Part shown: positions 28,404 to 38,590 of the stretch, piece after piece
How positions within the stretch are numbered: the stretch's first letter is position 1
How the letters are laid out: every line of letters begins with the position of its first letter
Source of the DNA: an uncultured Candidatus Saccharibacteria bacterium
Lineage (GTDB): Bacteria; Patescibacteriota; Saccharimonadia; Saccharimonadales; Saccharimonadaceae
Length of the DNA: 57,689 nt
Direction of reading: 5' to 3'
Assembly: GCA_946537195.1 (NCBI GenBank)
Contig: CAMNFE010000002.1
Coordinates: forward strand, 1-57,689
Position numbers and translations under genes: made by a program
Notes under the pieces: generated by a model
Seen by the model: only the letters and a program-made list of their open reading frames with translations
The model's database searches: none
What the model was told of the DNA's origin: nothing

Positions 28404-29183
28404 TCAATGATTATCGTTGCATACTATGTCGCCGCCCTCTAGGCGCATAAACACAGCAACATCGCGTACGCCAGCACCTTTCACTATTTTAGCCCCATCA
28501 CCACAAGAAGCATAGCTATAACCAGTAAAACCATAAAGGCCATCGTCCGTTTTTGGGATAGTTTCGCTGACATCTAGGCCGCCCTCAGCTATCGACTCCG
28601 CATCGCCACCGTAGCTCACATAATACGAGCCACCAAGCGGATCACTAAACTCGGCACCACAAGAAGAGAAAGTCACATTAGGGGATTTAACGGTCGTCGG
28701 AGCAGCCGTAGCACCGCTACAAGTCCTATCGATATAACGCGTAACAAAGCCTGAAAGGGTATCTGCAGTAGTCGGGTTAGTACCACTACGAAATGGTGTT
28801 TTACCGTTATTGTTTGCTTGATAGTTATTAATCGCGGTAATAACACGAGCCAAATCGTCTTCGCGCTGAGTATTACGCTCGCTGACCTTGTTCTTCTCCG
28901 AAGGATTAATAACCTTATCCGATTCCTCCTTTACCGATTCCGTTTCCTTTTCGCATTCACATTTAGCCGTTTCGCACTTATTATTCATCGACATCACTAG
29001 CGCAATTGTTAATCCAATAATCGCAATTGTTTCTATCACGATAATTACAATTAATAGTTTATTGGTCGTCTTTTTCTCCGGCGGTGTTGCTGCCATATTT
29101 TGCGACGCTTCTGGCGTGGATTGAGCCATTTGTGCTTGACTACTTTGCTGAGTAAATGATGCGCCTATTGTTTCATTTTGCAT
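28404..29183 (-). CDS. type IV pilin head domain on a non-pilin TM anchor
   Basis: C-terminal ~150 aa close to pilin 31002..31583; N-terminus is a Q/P-rich tail, generic TM helix and charged linker. Confidence 0.75.
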   Translation of the reverse strand: MQNETIGASFTQQSSQAQMAQSTPEASQNMAATPPEKKTTNKLLIVIIVIETIAIIGLTIALVMSMNNKCETAKCECEKETESVKEESDKVINPSEKNKVSERNTQREDDLARVITAINNYQANNNGKTPFRSGTNPTTADTLSGFVTRYIDRTCSGATAAPTTVKSPNVTFSSCGAEFSDPLGGSYYVSYGGDAESIAEGGLDVSETIPKTDDGLYGFTGYSYASCGDGAKIVKGAGVRDVAVFMRLEGGDIVCNDNH

Positions 29184-29195
29184 TTTGCCCTCCTT

Positions 29196-30137
29196 TTACT
29201 TACTTTCTACATCACTATGAAACTTTTCGTGAATATCTTTTAAATGCGGGTCCGTCACGTGTGTATAAATTTGCGTTGTCGAAATATTGGAATGACCCAG
29301 TAATGATTGCACCGAACGCAAATCTGCACCATTCATTAATAAATCCGTCGCAAACGAGTGCCTTAGTGTGTGAGGTGTTACGTGCTTCGTTATCCCGGCC
29401 GCCCGCACGTATTTATTAATTATTCGCTCAATACTACGTGGAGATAGACGCCTATAATCACCAGAAGTTCCAGCTGACGGCTGATTTCGAGAATTATTCA
29501 AGAACAAAGCCGGCAAAGAGTCCTTCCGCTCATCTAAATAATCGCGCACCGCATCGGCTGCCGACTGAGACACGAAAACCGGACGATCTTTCTGCCCTTT
29601 TCCGCGCACCATAAACTCTCGTCTCTGTAAATTTACATGGTCACGATTTAAGTTCGTCAATTCCGATACGCGTAAACCAGTAGAAAACAGTAGCTCAAAA
29701 ATCGCCCTGTCCCGCAAACCATCTTCCGTATCGAGTGGAATTTCTGCTAAAATTCGATCGATTTCATCAACATGCAAAAATGTAACTTGAGCCCTATGGG
29801 TCCGTGGCAATTCAACCAACACAGGATCTAAAGACTTAATATTTCTTTTCGCTAAATATTTCAGAAAACCACGCAAGGCAATTAAATGATAGTTCTGCGT
29901 CATTACCGACAAGCCCTTCCCTCTCTCAGTCTGGTAACGATTAAGCCAAAGGCGATACTTTCGCAGCCATTCTGGAGTTAAATCAGCGGGCTTCAAATCT
30001 TCCTCCGGATTCGACTCTTGACTAAATTCAACCACGCGCGCCAAATATAGCTCATAATTTCGCGTCGTATAACGACTACGTCCGCTTTCGACTTCTAATG
30101 ATTCCAAAAACTCATTAATTAAATCAGCGACATACAT
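29196..30137 (-). CDS. XerC/XerD-like tyrosine recombinase
   Basis: TGLRVSELTNL, HTLRHSFATDLL, LLGHSNISTTQIYTHV. Confidence 0.92.
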   Translation of the reverse strand: MYVADLINEFLESLEVESGRSRYTTRNYELYLARVVEFSQESNPEEDLKPADLTPEWLRKYRLWLNRYQTERGKGLSVMTQNYHLIALRGFLKYLAKRNIKSLDPVLVELPRTHRAQVTFLHVDEIDRILAEIPLDTEDGLRDRAIFELLFSTGLRVSELTNLNRDHVNLQRREFMVRGKGQKDRPVFVSQSAADAVRDYLDERKDSLPALFLNNSRNQPSAGTSGDYRRLSPRSIERIINKYVRAAGITKHVTPHTLRHSFATDLLMNGADLRSVQSLLGHSNISTTQIYTHVTDPHLKDIHEKFHSDVESK

Positions 30138-30940
30138 CAAATTGTTACCAAGCTAAGAATTTGCGTTTGCAGGAAAAAGATAACTAAAAATCCAAGTATT
30201 AAGAATGGTCCAAACGGTATTGCTGTCTTTGTACTTTTCTTTTTTAAAAGTAGCGGGAACGAGACGATACTACCAATAATGTTTGCCATAAACAGCGCAA
30301 ACATTGCTAGCCAAAAATCGCCCAGCATTAACGCTAATGGAACACATAATATCCAATCTCCACCCCCGACCCAACTCTCTTTGCTAACTTTGTACATTAA
30401 ATAGTAGAAGCCGGGCAAAATTACAAGCGCACCAGCTATATTTAGCCAATCAACGTTTTGCCCCATCCCATAAGCCATTACTACATTGACTGAAAGGAAA
30501 AACCCGGCCACTATTCCAGCCGCTATCATTAATCCTACCGGCAACTCTTTCCATTTCATATCATATATAAACAAAATCAAAAAGATTGTCGCATTAATCA
30601 AAAACAACACGAATTTCAAGACTTCGGCAAATTCCATTCCTAAAAGCGCTTTTTGATTTGGCCAGCATAAATAACTAATGACAAATAAAGCTCCAAGCCC
30701 AACTTCAGCTAAAAATTCAGACCAGCCAATCGGTTTACGACATTTTCTGCATTTACCGCCTAGCATCAACCAGCTAACTATTGGTATATTATCGTACCAC
30801 TTTAAGCGGTACTTGCAGTTCATACAGTGAGACCATTTAGTTTTATCTTTTTTATGAATGCGCCAAGCCTGACAGCACGCAAATGATCCTAGCGCGGCCC
30901 CAATAATAAATAATGCTATAATTATGCCTACGCTTTCCAT
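30137..30940 (-). CDS. pilD: prepilin peptidase
   Basis: CxxC pairs (CMNC, CRKC), catalytic Asp contexts YDMKWKELP and GGGDWIL. Confidence 0.9.
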   Translation of the reverse strand: MESVGIIIALFIIGAALGSFACCQAWRIHKKDKTKWSHCMNCKYRLKWYDNIPIVSWLMLGGKCRKCRKPIGWSEFLAEVGLGALFVISYLCWPNQKALLGMEFAEVLKFVLFLINATIFLILFIYDMKWKELPVGLMIAAGIVAGFFLSVNVVMAYGMGQNVDWLNIAGALVILPGFYYLMYKVSKESWVGGGDWILCVPLALMLGDFWLAMFALFMANIIGSIVSFPLLLKKKSTKTAIPFGPFLILGFLVIFFLQTQILSLVTI

Positions 30941-30957
30941 ATCTATTATATTATCAC

Positions 30958-30986
30958 AAAAAAGGAGCCCTTTCGGGCTCCTCTTG
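30958..30986. terminator. rho-independent terminator
   Basis: AGGAGCCC-tttc-GGGCTCCT. Confidence 0.7.
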
Positions 30987-31001
30987 AATATCTATTAGAT
31001 A

Positions 31002-31583
31002 TTAGTGGTTATCGTTACAAGCAACGGCACCACCTTCTAGGCGCATGAAGACAGCTACGTCGCGATCACCAGTACCTCTGACAACCCTAGCCTCTTCGCC
31101 ACAGGAAGCGTAGCTATAGCCAGTGAAGCCATAAACACCAGTACTAGTATCTGGAATATCGCTATCAATATCCATACCATCGGCAGGCGCAGTCTCACCG
31201 TCGCCACCATAACCGATATAGTATGGGTTACCTTGTGGATCGCTGAATTCAGCGCCACACGAATCAAACGTAATACCACTTTGTACACCTTGTGGTGCAT
31301 TTGCGCGGTTTTGACAAGTTCTATCAATATAACGTGTTACGAAACTCTCTAACCTATCCGCGTTTCCAGTTCCGCCTTGGAATGGTGTTTTACCACTGTT
31401 ATTTGCTTGGAAGTTATTGACGCCTGTCAAAATACGGGCCAAGTCATCCTCGCGTTGTGTATTGCGCTGAGAACGCTGCAAAGCAGGAAGCGCAATGAAG
31501 ACCATCAAGAAGATAAGACCTGCAATTGCAAGCACCAAGACTACCTCGATGATCGTAAAGCCTTTTTTATTATTTTTTGTCAT
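31002..31583 (-). CDS. type IV major pilin
   Basis: MTKNNKKG/FTIIEVVLVLAIAGLIFLMVFIALPALQ; SD aaggag. Confidence 0.92.
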   Translation of the reverse strand: MTKNNKKGFTIIEVVLVLAIAGLIFLMVFIALPALQRSQRNTQREDDLARILTGVNNFQANNSGKTPFQGGTGNADRLESFVTRYIDRTCQNRANAPQGVQSGITFDSCGAEFSDPQGNPYYIGYGGDGETAPADGMDIDSDIPDTSTGVYGFTGYSYASCGEEARVVRGTGDRDVAVFMRLEGGAVACNDNH

Positions 31584-31740
31584 TTTATGCTCCTTTTTTA
31601 TTTTTGCACCAGCAATCGCCCTTTGGCCACCGGGATACCCACCCAGTATTGCCGAGTGCAAAATTGCATCTAACCTCACTATACATAATTCTTATGCTAA
31701 AATCAAGATTTTTTTACGATAACATATTTTTTATGTTTCT

Positions 31741-32940
31741 CTACCCAATGGAGTTCACCAAAGAGTAAATCGGGAACAAAACACCACCTACCAAGAGACC
31801 AGCCACAATCGCCAACATAATCATCATTAACGGCTCAATCATTGCCGAAATTGTTGCAATTTTTTCATCAAGTTCATCTTCGAAAACCTGAGCTGCCTTA
31901 CCGAGCATTTCGTCCATCTTACCAGATTGCTCACCAATTGCTGCCATCTGGTAGACTAATGGCTCAATATAATCTTGACCTTTCAATGCTTCCGACAGTG
32001 GACGACCAGATTGCACTTTTACCGCAGCGGCTTCAATTTTATCCTGAACTACCACATTAGCTGTTGCTTCACCAGCAATATGCATCGTATCTAGCACCGA
32101 CACACCAGTCGACAATAGAATTTGCGAAATACGCGCAAAACGTGACATGTACAAAGTTCTAAGTAAGCCGTTAAACAATGGCACGTTCAGTTTAAATGTC
32201 GCCAAAGCCCTATCACCCTGCTCTGTTTTGAAATACTGGAAGAAGAACCCGACAATAACCACAATAACGATAATACATACCCACCAGAAATTGATTAAGA
32301 AATCTTTAATCCCCACCATGATAACGGTCAAGATCGGCAACTTCTCGCCAAGGTCGTTATAAAGCGATTCCACATGCGGGACGACCTCGAGCATCATATA
32401 GATAAAGACTACTATAATAACGAATAAAGTAATCAAAGGCATCGTCATCGCGCTTTTGATCTTGCTCATCATCTTCTGGTCTTTTTCCTCTTGCTCCGCA
32501 ATACGTCGTAAACTCTTATCGAGCGTACCCGAAGTTTCACCGGCTTTAATCAAGGATAGATAGACTCTGCTAAACACATCTGGATGTTTCGAAAAACCCG
32601 AACTCAAAGCATGACCTGCCTCAACGTCGGAAAGAATCTCTTCAATGATTGCCTTCATTGACTTATTACTTGTCTGGTCTATCACAGTACGAAGCGCCTG
32701 TGCGATTGGCAAACCTGCACCTACAAGCGTAGCAAACTGACGAGTAAAGTTAATGCGATCTTTCGCCGTAACTTTATTCATTTTATCGGCAAGACCGCCA
32801 CCTTCTTCTTTTAGTACCTCTGGGACATAGCCACGGTCCACCAAAAGTTTACCGGCGACACGTTCAGTCTCGGCCTGAATTGTACCTTTAATAATCTTAC
32901 CAGTACTCTGCTCTTTCGCTTTGTAGGTAAAACGTTTCAT
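31741..32940 (-). CDS. pilC: type IV pilus inner-membrane platform protein
   Basis: GspF/PilC-like; TRQFATLVGAGLPIAQAL, SGTLDKSLRRIAEQ. Confidence 0.92.
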   Translation of the reverse strand: MKRFTYKAKEQSTGKIIKGTIQAETERVAGKLLVDRGYVPEVLKEEGGGLADKMNKVTAKDRINFTRQFATLVGAGLPIAQALRTVIDQTSNKSMKAIIEEILSDVEAGHALSSGFSKHPDVFSRVYLSLIKAGETSGTLDKSLRRIAEQEEKDQKMMSKIKSAMTMPLITLFVIIVVFIYMMLEVVPHVESLYNDLGEKLPILTVIMVGIKDFLINFWWVCIIVIVVIVGFFFQYFKTEQGDRALATFKLNVPLFNGLLRTLYMSRFARISQILLSTGVSVLDTMHIAGEATANVVVQDKIEAAAVKVQSGRPLSEALKGQDYIEPLVYQMAAIGEQSGKMDEMLGKAAQVFEDELDEKIATISAMIEPLMMIMLAIVAGLLVGGVLFPIYSLVNSIG

Positions 32941-34091
32941 CCTCTAGCTAACCTTTCAAATTCTTGCAAATCTACTGCGAACTCACGCGCATTGTCGTAA
33001 GTTACTACACCAGTTTGGATCAATTTAACCAAAGTGCGGTCCATTGTCTGCATGCCTTGATCAGCACCAGTCTGAATAATCGTATCAAGCTGATGCGTCT
33101 TACCTTCACGAATCACCGAACGCACAGCTGGGTTTGCAATCATAATTTCTGCTGCTACTACACGGCCGCCACCGATTGCTGGAACAAGACGTTGTGCACA
33201 AATTGCTTGAAGAATATTAGATAGCTGCGAACGCACCTGTGGCTGCTGATGTGGTGGAAAGACGTCAATCATACGGTCAATACTCTGAGAAGCGGAGTTC
33301 GTGTGAAGTGTCGCAAACACTAAGTGACCAGTTTCCGCAATCGTAATAGCAGCCGAAATTGTCTCAAGGTCGCGCATCTCACCAATAAGCACCACATCCG
33401 GGTCTTCACGGAGTGCCGAACGAAGTGCCGCCGAGAAGGAGTAAGTATCATAGTGAACTTCACGCTGTACTACTACGGAACGTAAAGATTTGTGCGTAAA
33501 CTCAATTGGATCCTCAATTGTAATAATATGGACAGATTTTTCACGGTTAATCTTATCTACTAAAGCGGCAAGTGTCGTAGATTTACCAGAACCGGTTGGG
33601 CCAGTAACTAGCACCAAACCACGTGGAAAATCGGCAAAACTTGATACCACCGACGGCATACCAAGTTCATTGATTGATTGGATCTCATTAGGAATTAAAC
33701 GGAAAGCACCCGCAAGATTACCTTTCTCATGAAAAGCGTTCACGCGGAAGCGTCCTAAATCGCCAAAGGAGAACGAATAGTCGAACTCTTTATCTTTAAT
33801 CAAAATCTGTTTCTGATCTTCCTCTAGCGTCGAGAAGACCAAGCGCTCGACGGTCGGCTCATCTAAGTTTCCGTAACCAGAAACTGGTTGTAAAGCACCA
33901 TCAATACGCAGAATTGGCGGTAAACCTACCTGTAAATGCAAGTCGCTCGCCTTTGTCCTCACGCACTCTTCCAATAAACTCTCAATACGAACCTCTGCAT
34001 TCGTAATAGTCTGTACAGACATCGAAGCAGTATTCGCGGCAGCTGGAGGAGTTGCCGGGACGGAATTATTCACCTGCCCACTTTGTTCCAT
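32937..34091 (-). CDS. pilT: type IV pilus retraction-type ATPase
   Basis: ASDLHLQVGLPPILRIDG, GPTGSGKSTTLAAL, IGEMRDLETISAAI. Confidence 0.92.
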   Translation of the reverse strand: MEQSGQVNNSVPATPPAAANTASMSVQTITNAEVRIESLLEECVRTKASDLHLQVGLPPILRIDGALQPVSGYGNLDEPTVERLVFSTLEEDQKQILIKDKEFDYSFSFGDLGRFRVNAFHEKGNLAGAFRLIPNEIQSINELGMPSVVSSFADFPRGLVLVTGPTGSGKSTTLAALVDKINREKSVHIITIEDPIEFTHKSLRSVVVQREVHYDTYSFSAALRSALREDPDVVLIGEMRDLETISAAITIAETGHLVFATLHTNSASQSIDRMIDVFPPHQQPQVRSQLSNILQAICAQRLVPAIGGGRVVAAEIMIANPAVRSVIREGKTHQLDTIIQTGADQGMQTMDRTLVKLIQTGVVTYDNAREFAVDLQEFERLARG

Positions 34092-34141
34092 AACACTATT
34101 GTACTTATGTTTATTGCAAAAATCAAACTTATTTTAGATTT

Positions 34142-35014
34142 TTATAACCCTAAATCAGTACCGCCCCACTCAATTACCGTAAAGCCTTTCCTTTCAACCG
34201 GAGAAAGTTTTTGTTCTTTTAAGGTCTTTGGTGCCTCTAGTTTTTTCGCCACCATCATAATACGAATCGTCGTATCCGGCTTCGGCGTCACTTCAAGAGG
34301 CATATCTTTTTCAATCTCCGCCGTAGTCGCAAAGCGTACATAGTTATATTCGTTCTTATTCATCTTTGGCAACCAATAAACAATAAACTCTTCCGCCTCC
34401 CGCTCGTTTAATCCTAAAATTGCCAATTTTTCTTCCAAGAACTCCGCAACCTCATCGCCTTTAACGACAAATCCCTCATCCGTCTCTTTGTAGGACCCTT
34501 TTCCTTCCCAATAGAGACCATAATACTCGCGCCCATCCATACCGACCAAAGTACCGCCCGGTTTTGCTGTTACTTTCCAGCCGTCGTTATATTTCGGGTA
34601 GACAGACGTTAACTTCTCTGGATCACCTAATCTGACCGACACTTCAGTTGTTTTCTCTGGGTACAGATAAATCATCGGCTTATACGCGGGCATAGAAAAG
34701 AATACCTTATATTTCACACCATCTTTTTCACAATACATTTCATTAATTTTAAGCGTATCACTTGGCCAGCCACTAAAAGAATCGTATCCTTGCGTTCGGC
34801 ATTGAAGATCTGCCATCTCTTCTAAGTCTTGCTGTGGTTGTTCACCCATCTCAATCTCATTAATAAGTTGGGGAATACCACCAGGATATTTAACAAAAAA
34901 GACTACTACAGCCGCAATTAGTGCTACTAGCAGAACTGCGCCACCACCAATAATCCACATCTTAGTCTTTTTACTTAGTTTTTTCTTATTCTTCGCATCT
35001 TTATTCTCGCTCAT
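34142..35014 (-). CDS. membrane-anchored protein with conserved IYLYP...FTVIEWGGT domain
   Basis: Paralogous C-terminal domain to 14440..16338. Confidence 0.7.
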   Translation of the reverse strand: MSENKDAKNKKKLSKKTKMWIIGGGAVLLVALIAAVVVFFVKYPGGIPQLINEIEMGEQPQQDLEEMADLQCRTQGYDSFSGWPSDTLKINEMYCEKDGVKYKVFFSMPAYKPMIYLYPEKTTEVSVRLGDPEKLTSVYPKYNDGWKVTAKPGGTLVGMDGREYYGLYWEGKGSYKETDEGFVVKGDEVAEFLEEKLAILGLNEREAEEFIVYWLPKMNKNEYNYVRFATTAEIEKDMPLEVTPKPDTTIRIMMVAKKLEAPKTLKEQKLSPVERKGFTVIEWGGTDLGL

Positions 35015-35065
35015 GCTTTCATTCTACCAAACCATCAAAAAACCCGCATCGCTACGGGCTTTTCT

Positions 35066-36034
35066 CTATTTCAAATATTCATGCAACTTCTTTGTTTCTT
35101 TATTCTTGCGAAGTTTTGTTAGGGCTTTCGCCTCAATTTGGCGAATGCGCTCGCGCGTTACTGAAAATTCTGCACCTACCTCCTCAAGTGTATGGCTCTT
35201 GCCGCCACCAATACCAAAACGCATCTTAATAATTTTTTGTTCACGATCAGTTAAGGTCTGCAAAATTGAAGCAATTTGCTCTTTCAACAACTGAGTTGCT
35301 GCTGAATCCTCTGGCGAAATACGCTCTTCGTCTTCGATAAAATCACCAAGCGAAGAATCGTCATCCTCGCCATCGCGTCCAACCGAAGCGTCCAGAGAGG
35401 CAATATCCTGTTTGATCTTCATCACGTATTCAATTTTCTCTGGTTCCATGCCCATCGCTTTAGCAATTTCTTCAGTCGACGGCTCACGATTAAGCTCTTG
35501 CGTTAAACGACGTTGCGTACGCAAAACCTTATTAATCGTCTCAACCATATGGACCGGAATACGAATCGTACGTGCCTGATCGGCAATCGCACGCGTAATA
35601 GCCTGGCGAATCCACCAGGTTGCATAGGTAGAAAATTTAAAACCTTTATCCGGATCAAATTTCTCTACCGCACGCAAAAGGCCGGTATTACCTTCCTGAA
35701 TCAAATCTAGAAAATCCAAGCCACGACCAGAGTAGCGTTTTGCAATTGATACCACGAGACGCATATTTGACTCCGCCATTTTATCTTTGGCTTTTTTCTT
35801 CTCTTTTTCAGTGCCATTTACAATCTTTTGCGCCAGTTCAAACTCTTCTTCGGCCGTCAAAAGCGGAATCTTACCAATTTCACGTAAGTACAACTTAACC
35901 GAATCATCTGCTACTTCATCATAGGTCGTCGACTCGAGGTCGATATTGAGATCTTCCTCGTTCTCTTCGTCCATATCATCAAGCGTTGGCTCTTCATCTT
36001 CATTCAAGCGCAAATCTTTTTCGTCTTCGTCCAT
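35066..36034 (-). CDS. rpoD: primary RNA polymerase sigma factor
   Basis: [44 protein letters not shown] at 36034 with SD. Confidence 0.95.
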   Translation of the reverse strand: MDEDEKDLRLNEDEEPTLDDMDEENEEDLNIDLESTTYDEVADDSVKLYLREIGKIPLLTAEEEFELAQKIVNGTEKEKKKAKDKMAESNMRLVVSIAKRYSGRGLDFLDLIQEGNTGLLRAVEKFDPDKGFKFSTYATWWIRQAITRAIADQARTIRIPVHMVETINKVLRTQRRLTQELNREPSTEEIAKAMGMEPEKIEYVMKIKQDIASLDASVGRDGEDDDSSLGDFIEDEERISPEDSAATQLLKEQIASILQTLTDREQKIIKMRFGIGGGKSHTLEEVGAEFSVTRERIRQIEAKALTKLRKNKETKKLHEYLK

Positions 36035-36198
36035 GTCCTTCCTCTTTTTATTAGCACACAAAAGCCCCGTGCTTTTGCAACTTTTTTGTGTTTAGAAGTT
36101 TTTGTATATCTTTGATCAATCTTATACTTCTCCTGGATGGACTACTAACAAAATTAGTCCGCTTGTCCAGCTGATTTGTATATTTTTATAGCACAGTT

Positions 36199-37821
36199 CT
36201 ATTTCTGACGCAACTTTTTACTCAAATCCCGCATCAATTTCTCTACTAATTCATCATCCCCCGCCGCTTCCGCTTGCCGAATCTGCTCTTCCAGGCTTTT
36301 CCTTTCTGCATCCAGACGCTCAACTTCAGCCTTTTTCATTAAATCATCTGCTTCACGCTGCAAATCCGCTTTTTCCCATTTGCCATATCGCTCATCAAAG
36401 ATAAAACTCAGCTCGTCTTCGTCGTACTTCCGAATTTCAAAATCACCCAAATCCACCTTTCCGGATTGCGCCAAAGCCGCCAAATTCTTCTCAACTCGGC
36501 TTTCAACTGTTGTATTTTTAACAACATTATTCTTTTTTAGTCGTTTCTTCTCTGTTTTAGCGACCTTTTTAGCCCTAAACGCCTCCAGCGAAATGCCCAA
36601 TCGCTCTGCTACGATTCGCTCATATTTCTCACGCAAAACCGTATCCGCTGGATCAATTTGTTCTATCAAACGCTTCGCCTCGGTAGCATATTCTTGAAAG
36701 CCTTTTTCGGTTTTCAGGTTATACTTTGCTACGTATTTTTCGAGTAGCCATTCTAATGCTGGTCGATAGTTCTGCACCGCATCTTCCCACAACTTTGCAT
36801 CTTTCTGGATCAATTCGTCCGCATCTTTACAGCCATGATAGTCATCAATCACCGATAAATAAATTCCAAATTTTGAAGCCATCGAAATTGCACGTTCCGC
36901 CGCTCTTACGCCCGCCTCATCGCCGTCGTAGGCTAAACGTATGTCTTTCGTTAATCTGGCAAAACTCTTTAGGTGCATCTCCGTCATTGCCGTACCCGCC
37001 GTCGCAACAGCCTGGCAAACTCCCGCTTGATGCGAAGAAATCACATCCATATTCCCCTCAACTACCACTACGTAATCCGTTCGACGAATCGCATCTTTTG
37101 CCTGTGAAAGACCAAAAATATGGCGTCCTTTATTGTATAGAATCGTCTCTGGCGTATTCAGATATTTCGGCGAATTATCGTCTTGTTCAATTATCCTACC
37201 CGTAAAACCAATTACCGTACCTGAAACATCCATTAGCGGCACCGTCATGCGCCCCTTAAACAAATCACCGCCAAAACGATTCAAAAGACCAGCATCCTCC
37301 ATCTCTTTATCGGTAAAGCCTCTTTTCTTCAAAAAGTCCACTAAAGCGTGCCCAGACTTTGGCGCATAACCAATTCGAAAATTCTCTACCGTCTTTTTAT
37401 TCAGATTTCGCTTATAGAACACATATTGCATCACACTTTTATTCTTTGTTAAGCAAAACTGAAAATATTTTGTCGCTAGTTCCAAACATTCGCGCAATCT
37501 CTGCTTATGCGCTGCTTGTTTTCGATCATCCGCAGAATATCTTTTTAGCTCTACTCCTGCTTGTCGCGCCAACTTTTCAAGCGCTTCACGGAAGGTGCAG
37601 CCCTCCATTTCCATTACAAAAGTAAAGATATCGCCACCTTTATTACTTGAAAAATCATGCCAAATTCCTTTATCTGGCGAAACCATAAAACTCGGTGTTC
37701 GATCTGTTCCCCAAGGTGAATGCCCCTTAAAATTCCGGCCAGCACGTTTCAGCTCAATATATTGCCCAACAACATCTTCTACTGCCAACCTCGCCCGAAT
37801 TTCCTCTTTCGCATCCTCCAT
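36199..37821 (-). CDS. dnaG: DNA primase
   Basis: FHDFSSNKGGDIFTFVMEM, VEGNMDVISSHQAG, YDGDEAG. Confidence 0.93.
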   Translation of the reverse strand: MEDAKEEIRARLAVEDVVGQYIELKRAGRNFKGHSPWGTDRTPSFMVSPDKGIWHDFSSNKGGDIFTFVMEMEGCTFREALEKLARQAGVELKRYSADDRKQAAHKQRLRECLELATKYFQFCLTKNKSVMQYVFYKRNLNKKTVENFRIGYAPKSGHALVDFLKKRGFTDKEMEDAGLLNRFGGDLFKGRMTVPLMDVSGTVIGFTGRIIEQDDNSPKYLNTPETILYNKGRHIFGLSQAKDAIRRTDYVVVVEGNMDVISSHQAGVCQAVATAGTAMTEMHLKSFARLTKDIRLAYDGDEAGVRAAERAISMASKFGIYLSVIDDYHGCKDADELIQKDAKLWEDAVQNYRPALEWLLEKYVAKYNLKTEKGFQEYATEAKRLIEQIDPADTVLREKYERIVAERLGISLEAFRAKKVAKTEKKRLKKNNVVKNTTVESRVEKNLAALAQSGKVDLGDFEIRKYDEDELSFIFDERYGKWEKADLQREADDLMKKAEVERLDAERKSLEEQIRQAEAAGDDELVEKLMRDLSKKLRQK

Positions 37822-37932
37822 ACAATAAAATTATACCATTCATCTAACAGATATACGACCCCGTTACGACAGATGTCTCCGAACGGTCCAAAAGAATATT
37901 TTCGCTAATTCCGTTTATGTTATAATAACCTC

Positions 37933-38553
37933 ATGGACAACAAATCTTATCTTGACCAAATCGCCGTGAAAGGCAAAAACGCTACTAATAATGAGCCGCT
38001 CCTTAGCCCATTGATGATTAAGCTCTTAATTGCTGGCGTAATTGCTTTAATCACTATCATTGTTGTCGGCGTTATGATTAGCAACACCAATGCTAAACTA
38101 ACCCAATCTTACGAACGTCTCTATCTCCGTATTTCTCAGATGTGCGGCAACAAGGGTCCATACAAAAAATACGGTCGTTTCATTAGCTCTTCTACCCTCG
38201 CCAGCCACGCTCTCAGTCTCGAAACTACCCTCACTACCACCAATAAAACCCTCGAGGGCATGCTCAGTAAGCTCGATGTCGACAAAACCGATATTACCAA
38301 GGAGGTTAAAAGCGAAGAAACTAAAACCTTCAACAATTATATGACTCAGCTCGACAATGCTTCTATTAGTGGTCAAATGGACGCTTATTACTCTAGCCAA
38401 ACCGCTAATCGTATTATGCAAATTGTTACCCTTGAAAAACAAATTCTCAAAAAGACCAAGAGCGAATCTCTGCCAGGCCTCTTAACTACTTCTATTAGCG
38501 ATCTTGAGAGCCTCTATGAGGACTTCAAGAACTTCAACGATTCACTTGAATAG
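37933..38553 (+). CDS. membrane-anchored hypothetical protein
   Basis: TATAAT-N6-ATG; one TM; 206 aa. Confidence 0.65.
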   Translation: MDNKSYLDQIAVKGKNATNNEPLLSPLMIKLLIAGVIALITIIVVGVMISNTNAKLTQSYERLYLRISQMCGNKGPYKKYGRFISSSTLASHALSLETTLTTTNKTLEGMLSKLDVDKTDITKEVKSEETKTFNNYMTQLDNASISGQMDAYYSSQTANRIMQIVTLEKQILKKTKSESLPGLLTTSISDLESLYEDFKNFNDSLE

Positions 38554-38560
38554 ATCAACA

Positions 38561-38590
38561 AAAATATCTCCCTTCGGGGAGATATTTTTT
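38561..38590. terminator. rho-independent terminator
   Basis: AATATCTCCC-ttc-GGGGAGATATT. Confidence 0.65.

Noticed and set aside
31583-31679. N-terminal extension of the type IV pilin in the ORF track (MRLDAILHSAILGG...)
   Set aside because: Prepilin leader MTKNNKKG/FTIIE with SD aaggag begins at 31583; the extension is upstream non-coding sequence.
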